A stretch of 64,000 nucleotides of DNA from Uranotaenia lowii (lineage: Eukaryota; Arthropoda; Insecta; Diptera; Culicidae). The notes under the pieces were generated by a model. It was not told where the DNA came from. It worked only from the letters and a program-made list of their open reading frames with translations, and did no database searches. The position numbers were made by a program, and so were the translations under genes. The stretch covers positions 135,893,988-135,957,987 of the forward strand of contig NC_073693.1 of NCBI RefSeq assembly GCF_029784155.1. Reading direction: 5' to 3'. This document shows, piece by piece, positions 12,803 through 23,416 of this stretch. Position 1 is the first letter of the stretch. Every line of letters starts with the position of its first letter.

Positions 12803-13102
12803 TTAGAGCAAGTTCATTGGTGTTGGGAAAAAGTGGTAGAAATTTTGACATTTTGAAAATTTTACCATGTAAAAATGTTTTGAAGATCTTTGGACGTTGT
12901 ATTTTTTTTATAGCACTGTTTCTATTTCAACCGTATGTGATAGAAATATTGCTATTTTTTCATGCGAAAGTACAACACGTGTTGTTATAAAACTTGAAGA
13001 CCACAGATCTTGAAAATGGTTTTGCATGACAAAAATTTCAAAAGGTGCTAAAAGTGACAAAATTTCTACCACTTTTTCCCAACACCAGTGAACCTGCTCT
13101 TA
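12803..13102. mobile_element. PIF/Harbinger-like MITE with TTA duplication
   Basis: A 294 bp element (12806-13099) with inverted ends. The left end reads GAGCAAGTTCATTGGTGTTG and the right end is its inverse with two changes; pairing continues through AAAAAGTGGTAGAAATTTTG for about 40 bases. It is flanked by TTA on both sides (12803-12805, 13100-13102), the 3 bp duplication of PIF/Harbinger elements. No transposase is inside. It splits the second copy of an older AT-rich intron repeat. Confidence 0.85.
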
Positions 13103-14460
13103 GAGTTTATTTTTAAGCAAATTTCTAGTTCAGAATAAGGAACATCATTTTTAATGATTTTTCATTGACTTATCTGAAAAAGCATTGATTTTCAACATTC
13201 ATTCTGATCCGTTTTGAAAATGATGATTCATTTTTATCAGTCAAATTTTTTGAGTTTGTTTGATTATACGTAAAAATAAGGTTCTGAAATCAATTTCCTT
13301 ATTTCTTGTGTAAACACCCCCCCCCCCCCCCCCCATGGACGGGTCCTTCGCACGGGCCTCCCGTTCATCCACATAAAACTGTTACCAACCCCCCTCTCTC
13401 TGGAATAACCATATTCACCATGCACTTCTTGATAAAAAAAAAGAGCTTTTCACTGTCATACCTCCGAAATATCACCAAATCATCAAAGCCAATAAAGATC
13501 ATTCTAACAAATGGTTAATCGTTTTTATCATTTTTATTAAACCACCATACCATAAAGTAAATTTTTTTAATGTTATATCCTATTATGCTATTCAGTAAAC
13601 TGCTATTGGGTTAAGAAAAAAATAAAAATTAACCTTTTAATTATAAAATTATGTTGAAATAACGAACTCATTGAAATTTCAAAAGAGTTTGAGAAACTGA
13701 AAATATCGCCATTTTAAGATTAAAACGTTTGGTAGAGCGCTCAAAGTTTCGGTTCTTTGACACTCAAATTCACGAAAGGGGAGACGACCAAAGGAAATCG
13801 GAAAAATCGTAACTTTAATTCTGATGCCAAATGACTTAAAAATGTATAAAACGTCTAAATAAATTATCATGGAAAAAAAATGTTGTCGAAAATTGACTTA
13901 GGAATTTCAAAAAACGCGTAAGGGGAAGAGAGAAGCGCTGACCCGCAAAGGCAATCGGGAAAATAAAAAAAAAAGTACACATAACATATTAAGGACCGCA
14001 AAGAAATATCAGCCGGGAAACATCGAAATTTGGTATTATTTATATTAAAACGCGCTGGATCAAATTTTACGTTTTGGCTTTCTTACAGAAAGGCATAGGG
14101 AACGGTCAGTTGGGGATATCATTAATTAAGGGTCCAAGACCCCACTTTATAGGTACCAATCGACTCAGCTCGACGAGTTACGATGATGTCCGGGAATTTG
14201 TATGTTCCATAAAAACGTTCTTAACACATTAACTCCTATTCTAGGTTTCACGATTTTGATGAATTTAGTATCAAAAAATTGGATTTTTTTTCCTGTAGGA
14301 CCTATCTCAAAACCAAAAAAAAAACAAAATTGTTTAAAATTTGTCTATTCCATAGTAAATATCATGCTTATGTCGGCTCCAAAAAAGGTAGCCATTTGCT
14401 CAGCAGCAGTAGCCAGCAATCGCTAAATTAATTACAAAGGCGATCAAAAATTTGACAAAA
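13103..14460. other. Intron 1, middle: poly(C) tract and old repeats
   Basis: No gene. A run of 18 C is at 13317-13334. The stretch 13680-13900 contains the word pair CCAAATGACTTAAAAATG / AAAACGTC, which recurs in inverse orientation at 14980-15340. Near 14150 lies CCAATCGACTCAGCTCGACG, a motif I believe recurs in mosquito repeats. Confidence 0.45.
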
Positions 14461-14465
14461 ATTTC

Positions 14466-14560
14466 ATAAAACAGCAGAGAATCGATCCCACGCCATCTAG
14501 CATGAGAGTTTAGGAGGTTAACCCCTTGACCACTAGTGAGCGTCGAGATATGTGGCTCTC
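14466..14560 (-). repeat. tRNA-derived SINE-like sequence
   Basis: On the minus strand GTGGTCAAGGGGTTAACC (A-box-like) is followed by GCGTGGGATCGATTCTC (B-box-like) at tRNA-like spacing. It is probably the Pol III promoter of a SINE or a chimeric element. Flanking arms do not fold as a tRNA. Confidence 0.5.
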
Positions 14561-14756
14561 AAACTTTAACAGTTTGAATTATTTGGATTATAAATGAACT
14601 CGTTGAATATAAGTTCGTTTATCCTCCAAAAAACGTACTGGGCACCTTTTTTTATATTGAGTTTAGTAATTTTTGCTATCGATTTTCTTTAATCATAATC
14701 TTTTTTATAGATTAATAATAAATAATTCAGAAATAAGGAATCCATTATTGTGTCAT

Positions 14757-15350
14757 TTATTTCCAAAGATAATTGACACTCTGTAAGAAAGCCTCCAATC
14801 CACTGATAAGTGTATTAAATCGGGTTTTTTTTTGGGTTACCGAAAGTGTTGTGTTACATTTTTTAGAATAGAATTTCTTATCAAATTTATAAAATTTGAG
14901 TTGTTCTTCTAAGAGTAGCACATTCGCGGCAACAAAAAAAAAACCGAGAATCCTCGTATTTCGTCCGCCATGTGTTAATTTGGATGCCAAATGACTCAAA
15001 ATGCATGAAACGTTGAGATCTGATGCTATCTCGAGAAAAAAGTCCCAGATAGTCGATTTTTGTTTTCGAGATAACACCAGACTCGACGTTTCATGCATTT
15101 TTAATTCATTTGGCTTTAAAATTAAAATTTGAATTTTCCCGATTTTTATTGGAACCCTCTTACGCGATTTTTGAAATTTTGAAATCCATTTTTGACATTT
15201 TTTTTCCGATATAACACCATATTTCGACGTTTTATGCACTTTTAAGTCATTTGGCATTAAAATTAAAACTTCGATTTTTCCAATTTCCTTTGGTCCTCCT
15301 TTGGTGATTTTTGAGAGTAAAAAAACGGAACTATGAGCGCTTTGAGGCAC
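14757..15350 (-). repeat. Degenerate tandem repeat that leaves a long open frame
   Basis: Two to three diverged units of about 130 bases, each carrying the word pair ACGTTTYATGCA and AAGTCATTTGGC, lie between 14980 and 15340. The minus strand stays open for 197 codons, but the peptide only repeats a low-complexity block (e.g. LILMPNDLKVHKTS, LILKPNELKMHETS). I regard it as a repeat, not a gene. The same unit appears inverted at 13680-13900. Confidence 0.6.
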
Positions 15351-16187
15351 CCTTAAAGTATGTTTTTTGGGCCAATCTACAAAATGTATATGGTCGGTTT
15401 TTAAATTCGATCATGAAACTTTTCTCATGCATCCATTGCCACCCTATTGTATATACATATTTAGTTAAGTGAATATTGTTCTATGCATGTTCTATTTCAA
15501 TTTCATTCAATTATTCTCTTCAAATTTGAACAAATCCATTCTATAGTCAATATTTCGAAAGAGCAATATTTTTAAGACTCCAAAAATTGATTTTCAATTT
15601 TTTCTCTGAAATTTATCACTTTGTGACATTTTTCTCGAAGTGATTTTAGGAGTAATTCCTACTGCGTTAAGAGATTCTAGGGTTTGTCAAGTGTAATTTC
15701 GAATCTTGGTTACGTTAGACTCTACCGCGAAGGGGGCTCAATTTTACCCTCCTGGAAGTTCCCATTTAGTTATCAGTTCAAGTTTTACCCTTATTTTAGA
15801 AGAATAACGAAACTTCAATGAAGGTTAAATCATGTTGCATTGTGCTTATTATAGATCAAACATCAAACCAAGATGTCAAAAAGCTTAATTACTGTAAATC
15901 AAAGTTTCATATGGAGCTAATGAGTTCCTAGTGCAGCTTATATAACGCGTTTATCGAATAAGTCGCTAATTGAATCATAAAATTCCAATCACGTTCACCT
16001 TTCTTTCACGCCGGGTGTTACATTCCCCCCGGTAATTTCATTATTATAGATCAATGGCTGCATCGTACGTTCATATTCGGGGGTGTTATTCAATTGCACA
16101 GTTACTAATTTAAACTAATAAATGTTCAAGGAAGTGCTTCTGCTAACGATTTTTTTCTTTCTTTTTCTTTCCCCTTCCCTCCCTCAG
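15351..16187. other. Intron 1, last part
   Basis: Non-coding. It ends with a strong pyrimidine tract (CTTTCCCCTTCCCTCCCTCAG) forming the acceptor of exon 2. Confidence 0.6.
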
Positions 16188-16319
16188 ACGAAGCAAGTGA
16201 AAGCATACTCGTACGTTTTACCCGCCGGAGCCGAAGAAATACGTGATGACATTAACCATTCATTTCTCTGTGCGAATCGAACCGACGGATTCTACGTTGA
16301 CATTGATAATGACTGTCAG
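16188..16319 (+). CDS. Exon 2: first half of the CBM14 domain
   Basis: Forty-four codons, phase 0 at both ends, between a pyrimidine-rich acceptor (CCCTCCCTCAG) and a GTGAGT donor. It encodes residues 25-68, including Cys52, the GFYVDIDNDC segment with aromatic Phe59/Tyr60, and Cys67. These are the first two of the six cysteines of a peritrophin-A (CBM14) fold. The sequence before it (VLPAGAEEIRDDINHS) is a short linker after the signal peptide. The domain is completed by the third exon 26.5 kb downstream. Confidence 0.88.
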
Positions 16320-16716
16320 GTGAGTTTATACGCAATCCAGGTGTGATTGTGCGGCAACTATTTTTAGGATTAAATTCATTTCCTTGGTTTTCATTTCAAA
16401 TTTTCCATGGTTTCATGAATTGGTGGAAGGTTAGTTAACAAAAAAAAAAGTTGAATAATTCTTTCTGATCAGATTTTTATATACCTCATTCAATTTTTAT
16501 CCTTATGTTATATCAATCTTAATGTAAGTCAATACATTTATCAATTTTATTACTAACAAATAACGATCAAAATATTGTTCGAATTTGAACATTTTAAATG
16601 AAAAAAAAAAACATTTAGTTATAGTTTAATGAAAACAAGGTTAGCCTATACAGTTTTAACGATTTCAGTCATTCTATTATTATGGCTCTGTGTTACTGGT
16701 AAAAAATAAGCAAAAA
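16320..16716. other. Start of intron 2 / 3' flank of the antisense RRM gene
   Basis: Non-coding, AT-rich. On the minus strand it would hold the 3' UTR of the nested gene; I see no clear AATAAA close to its stop codon. Confidence 0.5.
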
Positions 16717-17465
16717 TTAAAATTCTCGCATCGACAGCTTCCTCATAAAGCGGAAGTTCTCACCTAATTGAATTTCCTTCATTTTGCGACATGGTGTTAC
16801 CATTTCCATAGAATCGTTCTTTTGCTGTTCGTTTCCATTGAAATCCATATTTGAAATTTCGGTGACACATTCTTCCTCGTTCAATTGTATTACTTCCTCT
16901 GGATGGTCATCACTTTTACGTCTGTTATCATTCTTGTTGTTGGGACTTTCCTCTTTTCCAAATTTGCATTCGATTTCGAAACCAAAAGATGCCGATCGTC
17001 TACACTGTTGTGTGATTGCTTTTTTAAGCTTCGGGGACATCCAAGAAAAATCCAACACAGGCACTGTATTTAAGCGCCAATTTCGATTGATCACCGGGAT
17101 TTGACCTCTCAGAAGATGGTCCATAATGTAATCTGATGGGCGCATATTCAAAAAACCAGGATCCAATTGAATTCGTTCCACAATTTCCTCAAGGACGTCG
17201 TGCTCCAAAAACCGTTGTTTGGATTGTTTGGGAGCCACTACGCTAGCCGGAAAAAGCGAACAGTTTTCGACAACCGTGTAAAAATCATCCTGTGATTGGA
17301 ATTCAACCAACAGATTGCCCGGAGAATGTCTGCAGGCACACGCAACTCGGACGTGGAAGTTTTCTTCAAAATAGTTTTCGAAGCTGCGTTCGACGGCTTT
17401 CGGGAATCCGTTGGCAATGGTGAAATTTGCACTCTTCCAGATGTCAAACAAAACCGGATCGCGAC
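16717..17465 (-). CDS. Exon 2 of a nested antisense gene: C-terminal part of an RRM-like protein
   Basis: Begins after an acceptor reading AATCGAAACAG and encodes 248 residues plus stop. With the last base of the exon at 30764-30383 it restores a Gly codon (YC-G-RDPVLFD). Residues about 141-200 of the joined 376-residue protein (NFTIANGFPK ... VRVACAC ... NLLVEFQSQDDF) look like a second RRM-type beta-alpha-beta fold. The rest is charged and low-complexity, ending FRFMRKLSMREF. The frame extends upstream of the acceptor without an ATG, which supports a spliced start. I cannot name the family. It lies within intron 2 of the chitin-binding gene, on the opposite strand. Confidence 0.8.
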
Positions 17466-17694
17466 CTGTTTCGATTAAAATTATTTTATTCAATACTTCA
17501 ATGTAGTTATTTAAACTAAAGTTTTTTAAGTCATAGATATAACATAAAGGTAAATAAAATAAATTTAAAAATAAACTTTCTACTTGAGACTTGGTAGGCT
17601 GTGGTTGAGTGCAGGCTTCTTCGATTCTCTTAATTTTTGCTCACTTTTTCTCATCTGGTTGTCCAACGCCTGAGAAAAATATCCTTTCTCGCAC

Positions 17695-17919
17695 TCAACA
17701 CGTTCGTCGCCACGCCACCCATATTCGGGTGACGGGTGTATTTCCTGGGGGGCCCCGTTACATCAAAAAGCGTGCGACGCTCTCTTACTTGAGTTTACCG
17801 CTCAGCTTCACCACACGTTTCAAATATGGGAGTTCTTCCTCTTTGATTTCTCTCTCTGGAAATTTCTTAGGGCCCGGCTAATAAAATTACCAAAATGAGC
17901 GTGGCGACGAACGTGTTAA
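17695..17919. mobile_element. Short MITE with TTAA-type target site
   Basis: A 217 bp element (17699-17915) with perfect 17 bp inverted ends, CACGTTCGTCGCCACGC. The right flank is TTAA and the left TCAA, one change from TTAA, the target of piggyBac-type elements. The inside is GC-richer than its surroundings and has no real frame. Superfamily is inferred from the target site only. Confidence 0.75.
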
Positions 17920-18365
17920 AGCGATCAAGCAGCCCACTTTTTGTTGCAGAGCATTTCAAAAACGCAGTCACCCAATTTCATTCTCGCAGGGAGAAATGTT
18001 CATCAGCTTCTCAGTTACTGGTTGAGAAATCAACGACCGAACGGAGATGTGATGCTTCGGTTGTGGTTTATTTCAGCACTAGCTGACCCAGTGATCTCTG
18101 ATTCTTAAAATATCGAGATGCATAACTTATGTTATTTGAATTTTACTTCCGGCCTGTCAAATTTTTCAATTAATGATTGTCAAAATTCTCAATGTCGGAA
18201 TCAAAAATGTATTTTTTCAAACTCCAAGGTCCCCGAAATGTCTGAAATTTAAAGAAGTTCCAATCTTTTTTACCTCTTTGTTTACAAAATCAGATAGGAC
18301 CCTTTGAAAAAGCGTGCCAGAATTATTGTACGTCCCCAGCAATAAAGCAGGTTGACAAATGCTGG

Positions 18366-19203
18366 GGCCAATGTCAAGGAATATTTAAAGAAGGTAGTGT
18401 CGAGGCAGCCCTGCTTTAGTATTAGTACACACTGCGACGTCACAATCACGAAAAATATGTTAATTTACTAGGAAATTTGTCTTTTTCGTTGATAATTTGA
18501 AGAATTTGCTGGAAATGTTCCACTTTTAATACCTGTTATTCTAGAAGGATTCTTGCTCTCCAAGCTTGGTACGAAAAAAGTTGGATTTTCAAGTAATTTT
18601 TGTATGAAATAGACCATCGAAGTTCGAAAAAATGGTGGATTTTCCCTACTCAAATTTGCAAAACTTTAAAATTAGTTCAAATTCTTGCATGAAAATGATC
18701 AAGTCAGTGCAGTTTAAGATCCTTATTACAAAAAAGTTATCAAAAAACAAACTTTTTTTAAAAACACAATTATTTATTTGCGTTTTAGTAAATCGAGTTA
18801 ACAATAATCAATTGATGTTAATTGTTCTACATAAGAATTCTACATAAAAATCATGACAATCAGTTGAACACTCAATAACCACCAGCTAGACCTTTTTAAA
18901 GTAGATTTTATCTTCGTTTTTGAACGTTTTAGCTTCAAGATGACATTGCGTTCATTGTCAAAACGAGAAATAAAACATAATGCAATCTTTAAAGGACCAG
19001 AAAATTTCATAACATAGTGAAATAGAGGTCTTACAACACAATCAAAATGAAATTGGAATCCATTTTCATTCTAAAACATGTTTTTCTTTGAAATTTCTGC
19101 CATTCGCATATAAATTTTCGATACATACGTTTTTGTGACGTCACAAAAAAAATCCAATATGGCTCTCGACACTACCTTATTTAAATATTCCTTGGGCCAA
19201 TGT
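18366..19203. mobile_element. Mutator-like non-autonomous element with 9 bp duplication
   Basis: An 820 bp element (18375-19194). The ends match inverted over 30 bases with one mismatch (they begin CAAGGAATATTTAAA) and the arms continue with gaps to a shared GACGTCACAA. Exact 9 bp duplications GGCCAATGT flank it at 18366-18374 and 19195-19203. Nine-base duplications and long TIRs fit the Mutator/MULE group. It carries no transposase. Confidence 0.88.
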
Positions 19204-19771
19204 TCCATAATTCCATGTTGAGAGAGGACGGTTCAATCACACATTAATTTCATATGCGATTTGCATCTCTTTTTCTCCTAGAAGCGACGAGAATAGCTTA
19301 TGCCCTTGCCTTCACTGAGCAATTCTTTTCACTGATCACACGTTGCGCTGATGAGGTATTTTCAGAGTCACACACCAATGGTGCTCTGACAGTAGAAGAG
19401 TGATCATTCGTTATAGAGAAAAAAAATTCTCTTCGCTCTCTCAGCAGCAGATGTTGAAATGCTCATTTAAAATCGACTGACAATTATTAGGAGCGAAAAA
19501 GTTCACTGTCTCCTTTTGGTATGAGCTAAATGAATCCTGGATGGATAGGAAGAATATTTTAAACATGGTGTGAGACGCCTCCCTCCTTTCAGTGTGGAGA
19601 TAGAAAAAGAGGAGTGACAATTAATGAAAAATTCGAGAAGTTATCAAGCAAATGGAATATCCGAGTACGAGAAATGATTGTTTATGTTTCGAGATCCCTC
19701 CTTCTCTCCAAAAAGGGGACCTATCAAACGAAGTATCTACTATCATTCAATCTTTCTCGCATGAGATTTTA

Positions 19772-19971
19772 TAACGTCGTATGAAACAAAATGTAAACAA
19801 AGAGTTTTATTACGAATGAAAAACTGACATAAACTAGTCGCAACTTCTTCCCATTTAGAATATTTGTAGCCTTGACAACATATTCTTTATGTAAAATACA
19901 AATTTTAAAGTTGTTTCGATAACTTTTGCAGCAGTTTTTTGTGAAATAATAAGATGTTTCATACGACGTAA
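19772..19971. mobile_element. Short MITE flanked by TAA
   Basis: A 194 bp element (19775-19968) with 14 bp perfect inverted ends CGTCGTATGAAACA and TAA on both sides (19772-19774, 19969-19971). A 3 bp duplication suggests PIF/Harbinger, but the termini are not diagnostic. Confidence 0.7.
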
Positions 19972-20029
19972 TGAAAGCTCACGCGAGCTTTGAAAAATAA
20001 AAAAAGTTGTGGACCAGATAATATTTCCA

Positions 20030-20548
20030 CACGTTTTTAGCTTAGCTTAGCTTAGCTTAGCTTGATTGACTACTCACATCCACCTTAAATCATTGAACTC
20101 GGAATACAACCTGAAGAATATTTAAGTTCGATATATTTCAATAAGCTTAGTAAACTTAGTTGATGTTTTTTTAAATGAAGGAAATCTTTTAAAAACAATC
20201 GCATTTCGAATTCCATGATCGTAGGCGTGGCTCAGTTGAACGAATTCCACATCGTCAATGGTTGCTACTCCGTGATTGACCGAGGCCATCAATTTTGTTC
20301 AGAGGTCAAAAGAATGGTGTCTGGGATTGACAGCACATTCACAATGAACAAAACTGATGCTTTTCTTTAAACATTGATAACGGCGCCGGCCACGTCCTAG
20401 TAGTCAATAGACAGATTTTGAAATAGAGAGAAAGGGATAAAAGAACAAATTTATGCTTAAGGCCCGAGGTTACCTCTGCATCCTAGCAAATAATTATTTT
20501 TTGAGGATGGGTGAAGGGATCTGATCAGGAGACACTTTTGACAAGTGT
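20030..20548 (+). repeat. Interspersed repeat with (AGCTT)n end, copy A
   Basis: Starts with five AGCTT units and GATTGACTACTCACATCC, then AATGGTTGCTACTCCGTGATTG, CGGCGCCGGCCACGTCCTAG, and ends near GGAGACACTTTTGACAAGTG. Other copies are at 33672-37962 (minus, split), 38125-38345 (minus) and 59645-59850 (plus). The pentamer tail resembles those on mosquito retroposons, but no coding part is seen. Confidence 0.75.
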
Positions 20549-21700
20549 AAAAATCAAACAATGGAAAACTATTTTAAATTAACCTACGTTCCTTCTGATT
20601 TAATAAAGGATTTGATTCGGTAGTACAGATTCATCCCTTTTGTGTGCTATTTTTCAACAAACAACTTGTAAAAACTTACCTTTAGAGCACTGATAAGCTG
20701 ATATAATTCTCCCTGCGTAGGAGAAAAATTTTCATCGCCCAGAGCTCCTGGCGCCAACTAGCTCATCATTCCCTAAGCTTCGTTTCCCGATCTTGTAATG
20801 ATACCAATAGCTAAATTTCGATTTTTCGCAAATCATTAAATTTTCATTTGACAATTTGAAAATATTTTTTATAAAGAGTTATATGTAACTCAGTTAGTTT
20901 AAATTTTAGTTTCAATGAATCGGATCAATTCCATTCTTATTGAAGAAGAGTTTATGATCTTCTGGCAATTTCGGCAATCATATGATCTTAAAAGTATATT
21001 CTCTAAAAAAGTGCCAAGACTAAATCGTTCACCAGAAGGTCTTTTTTTAAAGAACTGTGAATGTTTCCTCAATAAAATAAAGAACATTTTCTCTTAGAAA
21101 ATCTTTATATCTTTAACTTTTATTCATTTGCTTAAATTAATTCTTAAAAACTGTTAAACTTTTATTCTATTATATTGTGAAATTATTTTTTAAATTTTAA
21201 TATCCTTTTAATTGGAATAGTTTTTTTTTCTAAATATGAAGAATTGTTTTTCATATGTAGGCACGTTTCAAATTTTGTTCCTCAAATTCAAAGCTCAATG
21301 AATCTAGTACATTTCAACCATCGGGACCTTTTTTCACTGGGAGGAAAACATAACAAAAATTGAACACCATAGCAACTTATACTCTTGCACGCAGAAAAAT
21401 TGAAGCAGGCTAAAAATGCATGGTAGATAATAAAATTTCTATATATTTTTCTACGTGTCATTAGAACACGTGGAGTAATTTTTGAATGCTAGCGCCCCAT
21501 CACAACCAGTGTATTATTCACTTACTAAGCAGTAAAGACACGAACCTTTGGTTGATGGAAATGTGGTTCAGAGTTATATCAGCTTATCAGTGTTTAGAGT
21601 ACCTACTTTATCTGATGTCTATCCAACTTTTAATGTTTCTTTTGTTCAATAAACTCCTATGTACACAAACTAATAAGCTTAGCTTATTCCATTCCTGAGA
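20549..21700. other. Gene-free AT-rich stretch
   Basis: No supported gene or clear repeat structure. Short open frames on both strands lack domains. Confidence 0.45.
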
Positions 21701-22053
21701 AGTGGAACACAGATGTGACGTGCATATTTCCGTTGCATAGTTTTGGCTAATTTTTATTGTGTTAAAAAAGTTCAATGTGGATCATTTTATGTTCTGTGTT
21801 GTGTTTATTGTGAACATTAACTGTTTCGTTTGGTGATTAGTGGTTCCGGAAATCAACGGCATCAAACTGCCCAGAATAAAGTTGGGTTGATTCGCTTGGT
21901 TTGTCTGGACTCCATTACCGCCGATAAGTATTTTTTTTTTCTTCATTTGATGTTGTGTTCGTTCTATTACGATCAATAACGATCGTCATCGTAGTTGTGT
22001 TGAGAGAAACGGCATAAGCCGTTCCCTTATGTTTGAGAGCGTGAGTGCGTGAG

Positions 22054-22980
22054 ATGGATGAACGAGATAGTGAGGGAGTGAGTTCCAAGCAGTGTTCTCG
22101 ATGCTGTGAGGGATTCTCACCGACAGATGATCAAGTTCTCTGTTTTGGTTTATGCAAGAGAGCTTTCCACATCAGCTGTCTACCAGACACAGTGGGCTCA
22201 AACTTAGAAATTTTCAAAAAAATTAAAAATTTTGTTTTCGTTTGTGATAGTTGTTTGGAAAATTCAGGGTTTGAAAAAAACTTGAATAACTTGATGAAAT
22301 TGATAAAAGCTGTTGATGCGAAAGTTGATAGACTGGATAAGAAAATAATTGTTCCGTACGATCTAAAAAAACAAATACAAGAAATTGCGCGTGATGAAAT
22401 TAAATCAGTTGTTAGACCAGAAATAGTTGTTAGAGATGATGAGGTCCGGTATCACTTGCGTTCAAATTCTAAGAAACGCAAACTGGATGAAAACGACAAA
22501 ATGCCGCCAGTTTCCTATTCCAATGTAGTGAAATCGACGGTTGCTCAGAATACAGGCAGTAGCAAAGATAATGAATCAGTCCGACCGAGAAAAATTGAGA
22601 CGATTAAAGATAAATCTGCGAAAAGTGATAACAACGTTATAAATAATTCGATATTAAAATTGGAAGAAACTGTTCGTTTGAAACCACTCTCTGAACAGGA
22701 TATCGAAGTCACACGCAAGGAATTGAAATCATCTCTAGATCCAATAGCTTTAGGAGTTAAAGAAGTTCGTTACATTGACTCAACAGGAGAGGTGTTTGTC
22801 AGGTGTTGGACTAAAGAAAAAGCTCAAGGTTTTATGACACATGCTCAGAAAATTTTCGGCAAGAAATACATAATCGACATTAAACAACCCACTAAACCTA
22901 AACTGAAAATTGTAGGATTTGATAAAATTGATAATTTTAATGATTTGGATTTTGTTAATTCATTAAAAAAAACAGAATAA
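22054..22980 (+). CDS. LINE ORF1, N-terminal part with PHD-like zinc finger
   Basis: From ATG at 22054 the protein begins MDERDSEG and then shows a PHD-like finger: CSRCCEGF, then CFGLCKRAFHISCL and CDSCLE. A coiled-coil-prone region follows (NNLMKLIKAVDAKVDRLDKK), then a basic KKRK stretch. The frame ends early at 22980 because of a single-base indel in a run of A near 22966; the next frame carries on with SDAEITVLKIEK. ORF1 proteins of this type bind RNA in the retrotransposition particle. Confidence 0.85.
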   Translation: MDERDSEGVSSKQCSRCCEGFSPTDDQVLCFGLCKRAFHISCLPDTVGSNLEIFKKIKNFVFVCDSCLENSGFEKNLNNLMKLIKAVDAKVDRLDKKIIVPYDLKKQIQEIARDEIKSVVRPEIVVRDDEVRYHLRSNSKKRKLDENDKMPPVSYSNVVKSTVAQNTGSSKDNESVRPRKIETIKDKSAKSDNNVINNSILKLEETVRLKPLSEQDIEVTRKELKSSLDPIALGVKEVRYIDSTGEVFVRCWTKEKAQGFMTHAQKIFGKKYIIDIKQPTKPKLKIVGFDKIDNFNDLDFVNSLKKTE

Positions 22981-23416
22981 TTTATCCGATGCAGAAATCA
23001 CAGTGTTGAAAATCGAGAAAAATGCCAAATGGAAACTTAATCCAATGATTGCTACTATTGAAGTTGATGCAGAGACGTTTACTACTTTGATAAAACGTGG
23101 CAAAGTTAATGTGGGATGGGAAAGATGCAAAATTTATGAAGCAGTAAGTGTGCTTAGATGTTACAAATGTTGGCATTTTGGCCATAAAGCTGAACATTGT
23201 AATGAACAAACCTGTTGTGCCAAATGTGCTGAAAGTCATGAAACGAAAGAATGTACGGCTCAATATGAAAAATGTATTAATTGCTTTAAATTTAATCGTT
23301 CAACTAACTCAGACGAAGCAAAGCTAGATATTTGTCATTCGGCTTGGAGCTACGACTGTGAGCTTTACAAAAGAAAGGTTATAAAAGCAAAAAAGTTTAT
23401 TGATTACGGCAAATAG
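22981..23416 (+). pseudogene. LINE ORF1, C-terminal part with CCHC knuckles
   Basis: Continuation of ORF1 after the frameshift. It carries gag-type zinc knuckles CYKCWHFGHKAEHC and CAKCAESHETKEC and a third cysteine cluster (CINCFKFN). It ends with TAG at 23414-23416, in the same frame as ORF2, so the two are separated by one stop codon only. Confidence 0.85.

Noticed and set aside
14757..15350. 197-codon minus-strand frame
   Set aside because: The peptide is an internal duplication of a degenerate DNA repeat also found inverted at 13680-13900; no domain.
20035..20065. (AGCTT)n as a telomeric or centromeric satellite
   Set aside because: Only a few units, and they mark the end of a dispersed repeat seen at four places in the window.
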